This document shows positions 19,106 to 31,975 of a stretch of 64,000 bases of DNA, in pieces (position 1 is the first letter of the stretch; the number at the start of each line of letters is the position of its first letter). A model generated the notes under the pieces. It was given only the letters and a program-made list of their open reading frames with translations, was not told the origin of the DNA and did not search any database. The translations under genes and the position numbers were made by a program. Source of the stretch: Alligator mississippiensis (taxonomy: Eukaryota; Chordata; Crocodylia; Alligatoridae); NCBI RefSeq assembly GCF_030867095.1, contig NC_081828.1, positions 204,561,978 to 204,625,977 on the forward strand, in the 5' to 3' direction.

Positions 19106-22100
19106 ACACTATCTTCTGACTGATTTCAAACCAACTCACCTCTCTCAAGGTGAGCCATGTTTTGTCACAGAGCAGATGACTTTTCGTGACAGACAGGCAG
19201 GCACCCTTAGTGGTGGTGAAGCAGATAACTTTGTGTGGCATCTTTAAGGGCTGTGCTGGTTGGCTTTTAAGGATGCTGTACAAAGTTGGCTGTTCCTGCC
19301 TGGTGTCAGTAGAGCAGAAGAGCTTGTATGGCAACCTTGAGGCCAATAGAACAGATGACCCTGCGCAGCACTGTCAAAAGCCACATTAGCTGGTCCTTAT
19401 GCATACCACACAGGGCCATCTGCTCTGTGCAATAGTGTTGTGCTATTCTGATGAGAAATTGGCCCCAGGGAGAAGTCTGCTGTGATTTTTATAGTTCTTT
19501 TGGGGTGGGGGGGAAAGATGATCTTGACAACACAGGAATGTGCATGTCAAGCAATCCTGGTCTCCCTCAGTGGGGTTACCACCTGCATGGCAGAAGTAGG
19601 GTCTCTGTGTCACACAGAACACCACTGACTTCTCTGAGGTCCTATTCCCATGTAGAGCTCACTGCAGGATCAGACCCTAGTCTTTTTTCAGTTATGACTG
19701 CAGGCTGTGTAAGTGACCTTAGAGGGCTACTGTCAGTTTAGAGATCATTGGGCCAAATCCTATAGATCTTTCCTATATTTTGTCAAAACTTCCAGTCAAG
19801 TCTGATGCTTTGGTACAGTGATTTATTAATTTTTTTAACAAGTTTTCCATATTAAAAAGTTAACAAGAACCAGTATATTTTTGTTATAGTCTGGTTCTTA
19901 TGCTGCACCCATTGCATTGACCCTTAACAGGTCATCTTTCAACACTGCATTAAATATAACTAACATCTGCCGTATATGATTCATTAATCCTTCCTCTTGC
20001 CTCGAGTAAATTTGTGTGAAGATTTAAAATTAAAAAAGCATTAAAATCATTATTTGGTGGCTGATATTCTATGTGCATGTCATTAATGAAAGCAAAGAAG
20101 AAGAAATGTATGTCGTAAAAGGGCAGCAAACTCTATATTTGTTCTTGAATCCTGATAGATTATCCTGCCACTTTAGACCATGCCAAGATGTCTGCCCTCT
20201 TCATGAACAAGATTTGTCGTTTTGTTAATAATACCAGCAGATTAAATCTGAATTTTTTTTACCAATCTAGTTTACTTTTCATAGGTCATGCTGTTTGCTT
20301 GCTTTTGCATCGCTCTGATATTGGACAATAAAAATAACCTCGTAAATGTACACTCAGTTTCAATTTCAGATTCTCTTGCATTAGCACAAATGCTGGCATG
20401 TTAATTTGCAAATATTGTACAGATTTTTCTTTATATAAAAATGTTTCTGTTAGAAATTTTAAGAGTTCCTTGGTCATTGGAAGTAACATTTCTTTATTCG
20501 AACCCTAAGAACAATAACATTGCTCTGAGAAGCTTTTACAAATCCCAGTGGAAAGATTTTTTTGGCTAATAAACATTTATAAATCCTGATCTATGACCCA
20601 GATTTGACCTGACAGTACTGTGTCCTTTTGAGTAAAGCCCATTCACTGAGATTTGCAATTGTTCTCAAGCAAATTATTCGTGACCCCACTTTGCATACAC
20701 AAATACAAAGGCTAAGGGTAGTGTGAGAAGGTGCCTGCAGTGTTAAGATGCAGTTTATACAGCTACTATTGGAAAATTTCTCTTGAAGAAGAAAATCGCA
20801 GTATATGCAATTATTTTAATGCATGTTGCTGCTGCCACCTTTTCTTTTTCTCCTTCTTCCTTGAGAAAACATGAAAACTATTATTTATTGCTTCAGCTGC
20901 TGAGTATAAAATTGACATTTTTGAGACATGTCAAGCAAAGGAAGCCAAGATGTTTTGATCTGTCTAGGCAAGGTTGATGGCAATTTAAAGAAGATGTTTT
21001 TGTATGTGGTGAGATGTCATAGCAGTCAGTTGATGGACAGAAACACTACTAGTGAAATAGCACTGTATAGGAAAAATTCTCCTAGTATAAAAATGTCTCT
21101 GTAGATGGAGTATAACTGTATCTACCTCTAATTAGGAGGTAAATAAAAAACAGTCATTTAAATTATTATAATAAGTTAAAGAATAAATGTTAGGGGATAT
21201 ACTTGAGACTTTGAGAACCTGCCAAACTCTAGTTTGTTTCAACAGATTTCATTTATGCTCAAGAACAACTGTTCTTGATCTTTAAATCCAGGTACTTTTA
21301 CTTTAAATGATGATTTAGTTGGGGTTTTTTTTAAATAAAACATTTTCTCTAGCTGTAGGGTAGCTGTACTTTGTAAACCTGGAAGTGGAAAGCCTTGCTG
21401 GCCTATATATTTATATATAAAAACCGGTGCCTAGATCATTATAAACAGATGTTTCCCTTCTTTCACAAGAATATTAAACCTTGACTCCTTTCTGCCTTCT
21501 GCTATCTGGCCCAGTTGTTTACTATGCAGAATGGTGACCCAGTAAATTGAGTTCTAGCTGCCCTCTTGAACCCAGAGTAGATTTTAAAACTGTCAAGAGT
21601 TTCCACATCCTCAGCCCATAATGCTTTTTCATATAGCTTACTGTATTACAGGCTCACTTCATTACATTCAGAAATAGTTATGTTAGACTGCAGTAGCAAA
21701 GAGCCAACACTAGATAGCATTTTATGTTTATTTTGTGAAAGAAGAGCCCTTTGTTCCTGCCCTGAGAGAGATCTTTACTAATGTCCAAAATACAGTAGGC
21801 CAGAAATGTTATACCTGATTTGCAACTGACATCTTATGATGATTTGTCTCACTTAAAACCAAAACAGTGAAGAATAAAATTTCATCTTTATCCATTTTGA
21901 GATGCATATAGTGCTGTATCAATATAGAATATATATGCATTCCTAAAGTATTAGCCATGATACTTTCTTGATGCTGATACAAGAGGCTCACATTTGCCCT
22001 CTATAGGGGGCCCTGATTCAAAACCAGTTAACATCACTGCAAAGATTTCACTAGGCTTTGGGTTTGGCCTGAAAATTCAGGTATTGTCTTGAGGTACAAG

Positions 22101-22574
22101 ATGTGGGTTCATGTCCCTACTCCAAATCAGGCAGGGGAGGCACTTAAACCAGAGTTTCTATAATCCCAGGCAACTGCACTAGTTACTGCCATAGTAGAGG
22201 GACACTATGTCCACTTGGCTGTGATTTATGATCTGATAGGCACAGAGCATCAGGCAAGACAGGCAGAGGAATACCTAGTTTGTGAAGTTCATTAGGATCT
22301 TGCTGCCAAGCAGTCTGGCACCAGAAGGACTTAGATTCTGGTTATGCAACATATCTGGCAGTACAAATGTAGGTGTATAGAGGCTTTTTGGGTAGAAATA
22401 TAGGCCCATGGGGAAAGTAGGAACCTCTAGGGTTAGGTAGAGCCAAGTAAGACTTCTGGAGGCTTATGTTCTGGATATAGATGCCTGAAGTGAATTTGTG
22501 AATCTAGCCCAAGGGTTAGTTAGGACCAAAGCCAAACTATTCAAATCTGGGTTCTTAGAATTGGTTTTAGGATC
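19106..22574. other. AT-rich unique-looking DNA
   Basis: No gene, repeat family or RNA recognised in about 3.5 kb. Short open frames (for example 20783-20977) are within chance length. Possible old repeats around 19150-19420 are too degraded to name. Confidence 0.5.
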
Positions 22575-22577
22575 TTA

Positions 22578-22932
22578 GGGTGTTTTTACACATGCTTTGG
22601 GGTGGGGAGGCAGGGGCATTTTAATTAGAGTGGCTTTCTGGAACTGCTCCAATTAAAAACTTCACAGTGTCTCATGCATTCAGCATCCCACGTTTCAAAA
22701 TGGTGGTGCAGGCGCTTTAAGTAAAGCTCATTCAATGAGCTTTAGTTAAAGCACTACTGCCACCATTTTGAAATGCAGGATATATGAGATGCATATGAAC
22801 TTTTGAATTTCAAATGCATATGAATGCATTTGAACATATGAGATGCTGCAACATGCTGAAATGTTCAGATTAGAATGCTCCAGCTTCAGCGTGATCCAAC
22901 CAGAATGCATTGGAGCACATGTATAGATGCCC
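22578..22932. mobile_element. Palindromic MITE, TTA target site (Harbinger-like)
   Basis: Ends GGGTGTTTTTACACATGC and, from the right on minus, GGGCATCTATACATGTGC. They are flanked by TTA on both sides (22575-22577, 22933-22935). The centre is a long foldback around AAAGCTCATTCAATGAGCTTT with arms extending into TTTCAAAATGGTGG. A 3-bp TTA duplication with GG-starting ends is typical of PIF/Harbinger MITEs. Relatives lie at 36090 and 43540. Confidence 0.65.
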
Positions 22933-22945
22933 TTAAGCACTAACT

Positions 22946-23104
22946 AGGGCAGGTCTATACTGCAGTCACATTGTAATAGAGCCTAAACTGAGCCCTGTGC
23001 TATCATGCCTAGGCTGCCACCAGTGCCCAAGACAGCTGCTTTAAAGCTAGCTCCAGTATGATCATGCTGCAGTCCTTTCTGTGACTACAAGATAGGCATG
23101 TCCT
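22946..23104. mobile_element. Short MITE with ~26-bp inverted ends
   Basis: Left end AGGGCAGGTCTATACTGCAG and right end (minus) AGGACATGCCTATCTTGTAG match at roughly three quarters of positions and continue into GTCACA. 159 bp. No clear target duplication. Confidence 0.5.
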
Positions 23105-24454
23105 AAGATATATGATTGCCTCGTTTGCAGGGGTGCTTGGAGCACACTACTAAGGTAGCTGACTTCAGGCAAATAGCCTTGAAAAACCTGGCCGGCCCCA
23201 ACCTTGAAAGTGTTGATCACTGGCATTTCTCAGGAGCACCTTAGAGCAGAGCTGTCCAACTTCTGGGTGTTGGGGACTGTGGGGGGGAGGAGCGGGGACA
23301 CAGACTCATAGACCACCTACTGCACTGGCTGCTCACTAGGGGGGAGCAGCTCCCACTACACAGGCAGCCCGTTCCTCCCTCTTCAACACAGGCAGCCAGG
23401 CTCTGGTCCCTGCCCCACTGTGCCATGTGCAGCCTGACTTTGCTTCCTGCAGCTGCATGGGGAGCACAGAGCTCAGATCCCCCAGCTGCCATGGTGCAAG
23501 ACTAATGGGAGGAGCAGTGGCCAGGCAGGAGTTCTTTGGCCATATGCTAGCCCCTTGTGGCCTTAGAGCATTTTACAGGGAGGGCCTTATGTTACTGAGA
23601 AATTGGGAAGTAACAGCAAAAGCATTCTGAAAAATGCTGACCACACAGGGCCTTGAGGCAGTGCTACCAACATATCTGACAATAGTTAGTTGAGCAATAC
23701 CATAGCTGTTCTGTTTGTGCACCTCTCCCTGTAAATCTAGATAGCAATTAAGAGCTTATAGACTTTAGTTTCTTTGAGCACAAAACAAATGTTTAGATTT
23801 CCTTGGCAAGGCTAGTAGAAAAACCAGTATCTCCAAGGAATAAGATACTGAAAATGGGGTCACCATGGGAAAAGATTGGGAAGTGTTTGCTTAAATAATT
23901 TGTTACTTACTGAGGGACACAAAGTAAGTGGCAAAGCCCAGAAATAACTGCACATTTTGGATTCTAATCTTGCGTTCAGCCTACTAGTCCTTGCTGTCTT
24001 TCTAATGGTAAACCTGTGCATGCTTGCTACACTTCTTTAAAAGGGTCCTTATGCTCTGTTTATTCAAAGTTCTCAAATGTAGTTAATAAATTGTTACCTT
24101 AAAAGAGGTCAGCAGAATTGGTTCTAAAAAGCATTTTGCTACTCTTTTAAATCAATTATATAATTCTACATCAAGATCATTAACAGGTTACAAAGACTTA
24201 TACATTATCTAAAGAAAAAACATTAATTTTATGAACAACTAATTAGACTCTTCCTTAACTTGTTTAACATGTACTATGTTTAATAACACTGGTTATACAT
24301 TAAGGCGTGTCTGCTTCAGTAGCCTGTATTGTAGTCTTGCAAGAGTACAATTTACAGAAAATGGGTGCATCTATACTCCCCAGCCCAGCCCCTGGCTTCT
24401 TTACTTTTCATTCCATCCAGGAAGAGCACACACCAACTGCTGAAACTTCCTTAG
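23105..24454. other. Mostly unassigned; possible hAT remnant at 23245-23590
   Basis: At 23250 GAGCTGTCCAACTTCTGG resembles hAT-type ends, and a GC-rich interior follows to about 23590, but the right end was not found. The rest is AT-rich with nothing recognised. Confidence 0.35.
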
Positions 24455-24592
24455 CCTGACAAAGGGTTTTTGAACTCGCAAGCTTGCTTAATAACTATTC
24501 TCCAACTATTTGGGTTGGTCTAATAAAAGATATCAAATTCACCCAAGGAACCTTGTCTGCCTATGTCCTTAGACTAACACAGCTACAACCCA
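24455..24592 (+). mobile_element. Penelope-like 3' tail
   Basis: Reads CCTGACAAAGGGTTTTTGAA, then GTTGGTCTAATAAAAGATAT, then AGACTAACACAGCTACAACC. The same core is found at 5325 and, inverted, at 5645-5800. No coding part remains. Confidence 0.55.
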
Positions 24593-24603
24593 CAGTAAAG
24601 GCC

Positions 24604-24783
24604 TCACCATCTACATGTGCACAGTAATTAGGGCACACTAGACCAATTTATTGCACTGCTGGATAGTCCCAGTCAGATACAAGTGGTATCCAGCTTAACT
24701 TAAACACACATGTAGATAGTGACTCTGGCTCAAATTGAGCCGGAGTATATTCAGTCTCATTAATTGTGCGTGTAGATGTGCCC
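24604..24783. mobile_element. MITE with ATCTACATGTGCAC-type ends
   Basis: Left CACCATCTACATGTGCACAG and right (minus) GGGCACATCTACACGCACAA form imperfect inverted repeats about 25 bases long, with TAATTA inside each. 180 bp; TSD unclear. The end sequence resembles that of the palindromic MITE family. Confidence 0.5.
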
Positions 24784-25479
24784 AGTGGGTTTACATTTCA
24801 GGCACACACTTATATTGGGCTAATGATTCCTATTACTTATAGTATTTAACAAATTTAGAATTTTGTTTTTGAAACCATAGTATTTTTTTTTTAATTTGGA
24901 CTGTTATATTTTTATTTGTTTAATGTTTGAAGACATTTTAAACTTCTCTCAATGTACAAACTCTGTGGACTTGCTTTATCTATACAACAATATTGATTTC
25001 AAGTGTATACTATTTAAATTACAAGTATGTACCCATATATGCATTCAGGATCTTAGGATGAAAGCTTTAGGGCATCCATACACAACATCTGAACTAAACT
25101 TGCACTCAGCTATGGGACCCCACCCCTCAAAAAGTAAGCTCTGCAGGGACTTTAACTTAGAGCCTGCAATGCAAATCATTCAGTTGATTCTATATAGATT
25201 TAAATTAAATTGGGCACTCTTATACTGAAAATGAAGACATTGCACAGATCTAACTACAGCAGTTTAAGGGTTTGTCTACATCAAGGGTATCAAACATACC
25301 CTTAATACTTTTAATACTTAAAATTGTCATATGCTGTTGATGTTTTTATACAAGGCATGTTACACAAAATCTGTGACATGATCTAGTAATATTCTCTCAT
25401 GCTTTTAGTTGGTATTATTACTTGGACAATACTCTCAAAAATGCAATGCTTGTGTTGCAATTGATTATAATGTATTTTA

Positions 25480-25690
25480 CTGTGGCTGGAATTCACAAGG
25501 GATGGCTGGATGCCACAAGCTACAGTGAGAGCCGAACAGGGGGTGAAAGTTTCTAGATATGCCCTGTTCACACCTCCCCCTCAGCATCTGCTCTCTGCCA
25601 CTGTGTAAGACAGGATACTAGGCTAGATGGACCTACATTTGACCCACTAAATACCAATTCTTTTGTTCTTCTCTTATATGACCTCCCTAA
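25480..25690 (+). mobile_element. Old CR1/L3-like LINE 3' end
   Basis: Contains AGACAGGATACTAGGCTAGA, then GGACCTACATTTGACCCA, the characteristic 3' end of an old amniote CR1-group LINE. It is preceded by a degraded CCTGTTCAC...CTCAGCATCTG segment. Ends near TTCTTTTGTTCTTCTC. Confidence 0.55.
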
Positions 25691-27059
25691 TTTAATTAAG
25701 TTACAGCCAGCATCATTCCTTGCTTTTAGTGTTAGAAATCATATATTTCAGTGAGCCAATATATTTATTCATGACCATATTTGCCTTTGTTAAATATGCA
25801 AAACTTTGCCCTGTATTTTTTTCATTAATGAACTGCCTAGAGAACAGCTACCCCAGTATCACACACAATTATTATTGGGCATGTGAAACTTAATTGCATA
25901 ACTGGATTTGTTATTAACGACTCCAATCTTGCAACAATTACTCATTTAAATAGTTTCACCACAGTCAGCAGGGATATTCATCTTATTAAGATGACTGGTA
26001 TGAGGAGGGATTTTTAGGTTTGTTTCCATTGCCCCTATGATAAAGAGGTCAGCTTTATCATTTCATCAAAGTCTGAATACCTTTAACGAAATGATATTAT
26101 TTTAGTGTGAGGTGCTAGGATAATGGACTCCTTAATTCCATGGCAATGCCCAGTCTCCACACAGGGATGTATTGATGCAACCAGCAGCGGTATTTCCAAA
26201 TTGATGTATTTAAATTAGTACACCTTTGTGTGCGGGCACTCTTGTTCATTTAGTGTCTGTAATTCAAACCTCCATTTAGACTGCAAGATAAAATAATATC
26301 ATCAAGCCTAATAATGTCATAAAACCTATGACTTTCCTCTACTAAACTAAGTGTCTCCACATGCAGACTTGCACTAAAATAGCTACAGATGTGGTTCAGC
26401 TGATTTAGATAGTTTTGTTCCTGTTTCCTCTTAATTTTGGGGGAAGTTAGCATTTGTTCTATTTACCAACCTACTAAATATTCTGTAGCTTAATCTAGCT
26501 TAATATTTATTTTATTTTTAATAGGCTGTGTTCTTGAAAAATAGACTTAGATAGTGTAGAGAATATAATCTATGAACAGTATGTTCATACATAGTAGATA
26601 ATATAGTGTTATAGTCATAGGCTCCCTCTCTCCATCTGTGAAATCAAAGCATCAACAACTGATGTCTCAAATGAATCTGGCGTTTACTGTCAAAGCTATT
26701 TCTTTGGACTCCCTGAATGCAACATGCTGGTTTAAATGTATTATGTCCTCTTCCCCTTGCAACTCCTCCCCACATTGTGCTGCTACATTAGCTAAGTTTG
26801 GAGAGCTAGTTTCATAAGATGTGAATGTCAGCGTGGCCAAAACTGGTATGTGAGCTTGTAGAAAGTGTTCAGAAAACAGTACATAAACAATCGTGACATA
26901 ACAGTGTTAGACCGGAGGAGATAAGAATCTGCAGTGTGTCCCTTATGGTGTAAGGGAAGGAGACATTTTGATTGCTCAAGAGGCTCAAGTTATCACTCCA
27001 GAGCATAGAGCAGTTCATGTTGTGAGTGGAGCAAGAGCCATCAATATTACTTTAAAGGA
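25691..27059. other. AT-rich DNA, nothing recognised
   Basis: No coding or repeat signal that I can name. Confidence 0.5.
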
Positions 27060-27061
27060 AA

Positions 27062-27420
27062 GGTGCTCAACCTCTGGCCCACAGGCCACATCTGGCCCAT
27101 GGCATTATGTCATGGCCTGCAGGGCTTCCTGCTCATTCAGAAATTTAATGTCAGGAGAGCTGTGGCACCACTCCCCTGCTGCCAGCTCTCATGGGGAGCC
27201 CCAGGCTCTGTGCACTGGAGCAGGTACAGCCAATCCCAGTGTACAGAGCCAGGCAGGGGCTGCACTGGGCCCCAGGCCCCAACCTTGGTGTAGGTGCCAG
27301 GCTCCTGGGACCCAATCCCAGGGTAAGGGGTGGCACCAGCCCCCTTGAGACCCTGGCATGCAGGGGGCATGCAGGAGTGATGCCAGGGTCATTGATAAGG
27401 GGTTGGGAATTGGGGCTTCT
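27062..27420. mobile_element. hAT-like MITE (GGTGCTCAACCTCTGGCCCA family)
   Basis: Starts AGGTGCTCAACCTCTGGCCC and has a GC-rich non-coding interior. The same start occurs at 62312. The right end is not clearly placed. Open frames on both strands here (27137-27370 and others) are by-products of the GC-rich interior. Confidence 0.45.
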
Positions 27421-27835
27421 ATTGCTATTGCTATCCTGCCCTACTCAGAAAGGCTTAGTGTCTCACAGTAACAGACAAACATCCCAAAAGGTAAGAAAAA
27501 ATAGACATCCCAATTAACATCCTAAAATATTAAAATTCCATCCCACCCCATCTATTCATACATTTCTGCCTATTACCTAGGAAAAATAAACCTTATTTCT
27601 CAACCCTCATTCACATGTAGGTATACAAAATCTTTTCCCATTTCCAAGTTTCCATTCCCCTGCCTCACTCCCAAGGAACATTTTCCCCCCTCCTCCAATC
27701 ACCTTCCCAAGTCCACATGCCTCTGTCCTATGGAAAGTCTGTAGCTGTCCCCTAAAATGCATAAATCCCCCTCTTCCCTCAACAGATACAATATTAACTT
27801 AAAAAACCATAACATAACAGAGCAAGCTAAGGAAG

Positions 27836-28095
27836 TACAGACTGGATGAATGGACTCTAAAGTGGATAGAAAACTGGTTGGATTTTTGGGGTCAGAGGTG
27901 TAGTAATCAATGGCTCAATGTTTAATTGGCACCCAGTATCAAGTGCAATACCCCAGGGGTTGGTCCTGGGGCTGATTTTGTTCAATATCTCCATCAATGA
28001 CATAGAAGAAAAGATGCAGTGCACCCTCAGCAAATTTATACACGATACCAAGCTGGGGGAGTAGTAGATGTGCTCAGAGTTCGAATTACACTTTG
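27836..28095 (+). mobile_element. Degraded CR1 RT fragment
   Basis: Plus-strand frames recall CR1 RT: ACCCCAGGGGTTGGTCCTGG (the GVPQGSVLG block), TTCAATATCTCCATCAATGA (the FNIFIND block) and AAATTTATACACGATACCAA (the KFADDTK block). Heavily decayed. Confidence 0.65.
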
Positions 28096-28109
28096 ACTCT
28101 TGGAGGGTC

Positions 28110-28124
28110 TGCAAAAAAAAAAAA
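28110..28124. repeat. Poly-A run
   Basis: Simple A-tract just beyond the CR1 fragment; similar homopolymers lie at 28246-28260 (C) and 28515-28533 (A). Confidence 0.8.
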
Positions 28125-28715
28125 AAATAAAACCAGTTCATTGATTAACAAGTCCACCTAAGTGAAGGAGCAATCCAATTGGAGACCCTCCCCCCAGATG
28201 ATGATTTTCAAATCTTAAAGGTAGGCTGTTGTCTCCTGGGGGACTCAGCCCCCCCCCCCCAATGCTCCCCCTTAATTTGGATCCTGGATACTCTGGGTGG
28301 TAGGGCTAGGATTCAGAGAGACTGACAAAGTGGAGGATTAGACCAAAAGAAATCCAGGTTGGACCAAAAGAAATCTCATGGGGCACAACCAGACAAGCAT
28401 AGATTAAAAGCAGTTTGAGGCACTATAAACTGCATGTGATGCATGTGCATCCATTCGCCCCGTTGCTAATTTGCAGTGCAGCAGGTTTTTTTGACACCAG
28501 GAGTTCCCGGTGTAAAAAAAAAAAAAAAAAAAAGGCTAAAAAAAGGTGGCATGGTGCATGTGGCAGCAGTGTGCGTCACCAGAAACAAAGCCTGGCTGGC
28601 CAAGCCAAACTCTGGCTGCTGGCCAGGCTCCAAGTGGCTGGCTTGGCACTGCTACTGCCTCTGAGGACCAGGACACCAGGTAAGGCTCTGAGATCTACCA
28701 GTGGTTCGAGATCCA

Positions 28716-28830
28716 TTAGTTGGTGACCACTGGTCTAGCTCCATCCTCTTTTGAACCACTCTTCAGGTAGTTGAAGGCTGCTACTAAATCCCTTCTCAGT
28801 CTTCTCTTCTCTAGACCACGTAGCTGGAAG
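28716..28830 (-). mobile_element. CR1-like fragment, minus
   Basis: On minus, GLEKRRLRRDLVAAFNYLKS, matching the [15 protein letters not shown] block of CR1 ORF2. It is flanked at 28700-28740 by ACCAGTGGTCACCAACTAAT (read on minus), another repeat end. Confidence 0.5.
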
Positions 28831-28870
28831 GAGCTCCACTGGTTTGTCCAGGGTCTGGAAGCTCCAGGGT

Positions 28871-30004
28871 TAAAAGAAGCCCAGAGATGGAAGCTGGGGA
28901 AGAGCACTTTGGAGTGCTGGCAACAAAGCTGAATGCACTCCCTGCAGCCAGATGGGATCCAGTGCTTTCTCCCGAGGTCAACTTGCCCAGGGAAGTGGCA
29001 CACATGTGTCCTGCCGCTGAAGCATCTGGGGAGGACCCGGATGCACTCTTCATTACCTTCTGGAAGCCAGTTGCTTTACCTGGGGCTAAGTTCCCCAGGA
29101 AAACACAGGAAACCTCAGTTTCCAGTGGGGCACTGGGGACCTGACCAAACTCCAGCTAAATGATGCAGCTGGTTGGTGGGCTGCACAGCCCAGACCCAAC
29201 ACTGCTCTCTGGCACTCGTGGGGACCCATGTAGGAATACTCAGGTCAGGTGGGGCTGAGAGAGTGTGGCCTAGTGGGCACTGTGGGCATTCACTAAGGGG
29301 AAAACTCAGCACAGAGCCTTCCTGGCACCGCACATCCTGGCAGAGTGTCTACAGGCCCAGAGCACATCAACAGGGGATTGGCAGCACTGTAATATTTGGG
29401 TAGGCATGGTGTGGCATGCCTCACAGTATTACCATACCTGGCTGTGCAGTTGGATGGACAGAACCCAGACCAGAAAGCCGGCCCACCAGGAGGCACCTCT
29501 AACCTGTAGGTTGGTGAGCGAGGGGTGTGCCAAGCACTGAGGCACCTATGCATATAAGAAGAGTACTCAGTGTGGGGCCATCGTTGCTCTGGCCACCATA
29601 ACACCCAAGCTATTTAAGTAGGATTTTCTGTTGCATAGTAATTTTCAAAGCATACGGGACAGCAGCAAGACTCCCTGCAGCCATCACCCTCACTTGGCCA
29701 CAGCACAGGAGAAAGCCCTGTCATCACGTCTGAGCATCACCCAGGCTGAACATAAAAACCTGAGTGGAAAGGGGTGGGTGTAGGGGAGAAGGAGCTCCAA
29801 AGACAACGTGTTGGCAGAGTCACCCTGGGCCCTATGGGAACTACTGATTACCACCTCCAGAGGTAAAACCCCAGTGTGAACAGCAAGTTGTGGTGGGTGA
29901 ATAGACCCAGGTACAACATAGCTCAAGGGGTAGGGCATGCCCACTAGCTTGTATGGTGGTCATGAGCCTGCCACACCCAGCTATATAAAGCCTAGGCTGT
30001 GATG
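28871..30004. other. Unassigned stretch
   Basis: No gene recognised. A TATATAAAG block at 29981 and repeated CACAGCCCAGACC-type segments suggest old repeat material, not classified. Confidence 0.35.
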
Positions 30005-30009
30005 ATCTC

Positions 30010-30102
30010 TTTGGGAATGGTCCTACTTTCAGCAGGCGTGTGGACTAGGTGACCATGAGGTACCTTCCAATCTTAATTTTCTATGTTTCTATGAATCTGT
30101 GA
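30010..30102 (+). mobile_element. CR1 LINE 3' tail
   Basis: Contains GTGTGGACTAGGTGACCATG, CCTTCCAATCTTAATTTTCT and ATGTTTCTATGAATCTGTGA, the 3' end of a CR1 with its ATTCTATG-type repeat. Confidence 0.65.
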
Positions 30103-30430
30103 GGTAACAGCTGAAAGACTTTCAGTCCCTACCTCAATCCCTGTTGAAGGGCAATGCCAACTTATATAACAACCTAGAATTAAGCCAAGTTCCAAGTGTA
30201 ACTCTGGCATTTGCCAGCAATTTCGGAGGTACTGGGGCTTTTTTGAGTTCCTTTATCTTTGATCTTGTATGTTTCCTCTATTTTTACTTGCATACATAAA
30301 AGAATAAAACAAAACAAAAATCCTCAAGTAAACCAAACTAAAAACCAAAATCAGGGTGAGGTGGCATATGAGACAACAAAGAAAAACACTTAGCTGTGTT
30401 TGTCTGAAGTCAGACACCAGGCAAGGTAAC

Positions 30431-30560
30431 TTGTACCTTATAGAGATGTATAAACTTTCATGAGAAGTGGCTTGCTTGTTAGCATCTGATGAAGTAAGCT
30501 GTTGCTTATGAAAGCTTATGCATCTCTGGTTTAGTTACTCTATAAGGTGCGAATCTATCC
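30431..30560. mobile_element. Foldback of two Penelope-like 3' tails
   Basis: The right arm (plus) carries GCATCTGATGAAGTAAGC, ATGAAAGCTTATGCATCTC and CTCTATAAGGTGCG. The left arm (minus) carries the same ATGAAAG...TATACATCTCTATAAGGTAC with a 14-base gap. The tails meet almost head to head near 30475. Same tail as at 19018-19105. Confidence 0.6.
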
Positions 30561-31837
30561 ACCTTTCTGCATGAGACAATAGACCAAGTCTTAGACTCAG
30601 AAGTACAATCCCTACCTATGTGCATGGTGTAAAAATGCCAGTGATTTCAAGGAACTCTTGTTTAACCAGTGTGGGATATAGAGTCCTTTTCACGTTTTGG
30701 CTGCTTTGTACCAGCCTAGCAAAGGAAGCCAATGGCAAATCTGTTTAAAGGGCCTATTAAGCATGCCACTTCCATGTGGAAAAATAACGAAGTCTGAATA
30801 TATTTTCTTCCAAATGGTGAAGAAATAAAGAATTAATATACTTGATTATCAAGAAGTGTTACCTACTGCCAAATATTTTGCATTCCTCTCATAGTAACCT
30901 ATGAAAGCAGCAAGGAAATACAAAAATCACTGGTTATCCTGGTCAAAGAAGAATTTTCAGATGAACAGCTATAAATAAGAAAAAAATCCTAACTAGTCAG
31001 TCAAGCCCACTGTGTGCATCGTATTTTTTCCAGAATACTATTTGTAGTAATTATTGTTTACAGGTTGGTGAGTTGACTCTCTCCATTTTTGCTCTTTACA
31101 ATGTTTTCTGGAGTTTAAAAGAAAAATAAGAGTTTATTTAGTCGCTTAAGCAAAACCAAGAACTTTACCAAAGGCTTAAAGACTGGGAACATATTGTTGA
31201 ACTGTAGGGGGTAATGTTGCTACACACACTCTTCCTGCCAGCTGCAAAAGGGAGATAAAGCTATTGACTGTTTGTATTACAGTATTACTTGACAGAAGAG
31301 ATCTCTGTGGAAAGAATAAAAAACAAGCTCTTACTCTTAGCAACATCCTCCTTCTTCCATCATGATCATTCATTTGCAAGGGCACTTCAGCTCCCCGTTC
31401 CTCAGATACTAAACTGCCCTAACATAAGTTGGCTAATGATTTTTGTCCAGAACTTCTGTATACTTTTAGTTTTCTAGGGTCATGCTTTGTAATATCCCTA
31501 TAGTTACTGCTCACAACTGACACTGATTAATAGCAAGGTGCCTGATTTGTGTTGTTTAGCAGGGGGTCAGAAGGCCTGGTGTAGGGTGGGGAAAAAGAAG
31601 ATTATATATAAATTTAGAGGGCCAATGGGTTGGAAAGGGACCATCTTCTGGGACAAAAATGCTTATTGGCCAGGACGGGTAATGCAAAAAAGTTAAAACG
31701 GGAAAGCGAGTGAGGGGCCATCTGAAGGGGTTAATAAAGTACCTTGATAAAGAAAACAGGAAGGCAGCAGGTGAGACTCTCCTGCCCTTTTCTCCAGTTG
31801 GACAGGGTGAGTTAAATCTTCAATTTCCCTTCAGATA
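30561..31837. other. AT-rich DNA, nothing recognised
   Basis: No gene or named repeat seen. Confidence 0.45.
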
Positions 31838-31975
31838 TTAGACAGGAGCACAAAACTAACTGCAAGGGACCTCCTGGGTCACTAAGTCCAGTTCCCTGCT
31901 ATCACAACGAGCCATGCCATAATTTCTTTCATAAATTAATTAAGTTCCATCTTCAAACCAGTTAGAAGGCACAGC
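31838..31975 (-). mobile_element. Possible old CR1 3' end
   Basis: AGGGACCTCCTGGGTCACTA, then AGTCCAGTTCCCTGCTATC, resembles the minus-oriented 3' end of CR1 (AGGGACC...GTCCAGTCCCCTGC). Strongly diverged. Confidence 0.4.

Noticed and set aside
19106-22574. Possible host exons in the unique AT-rich DNA
   Set aside because: No frame longer than about 80 residues, no recognisable domain, and no convincing acceptor-frame-donor combination seen by eye.
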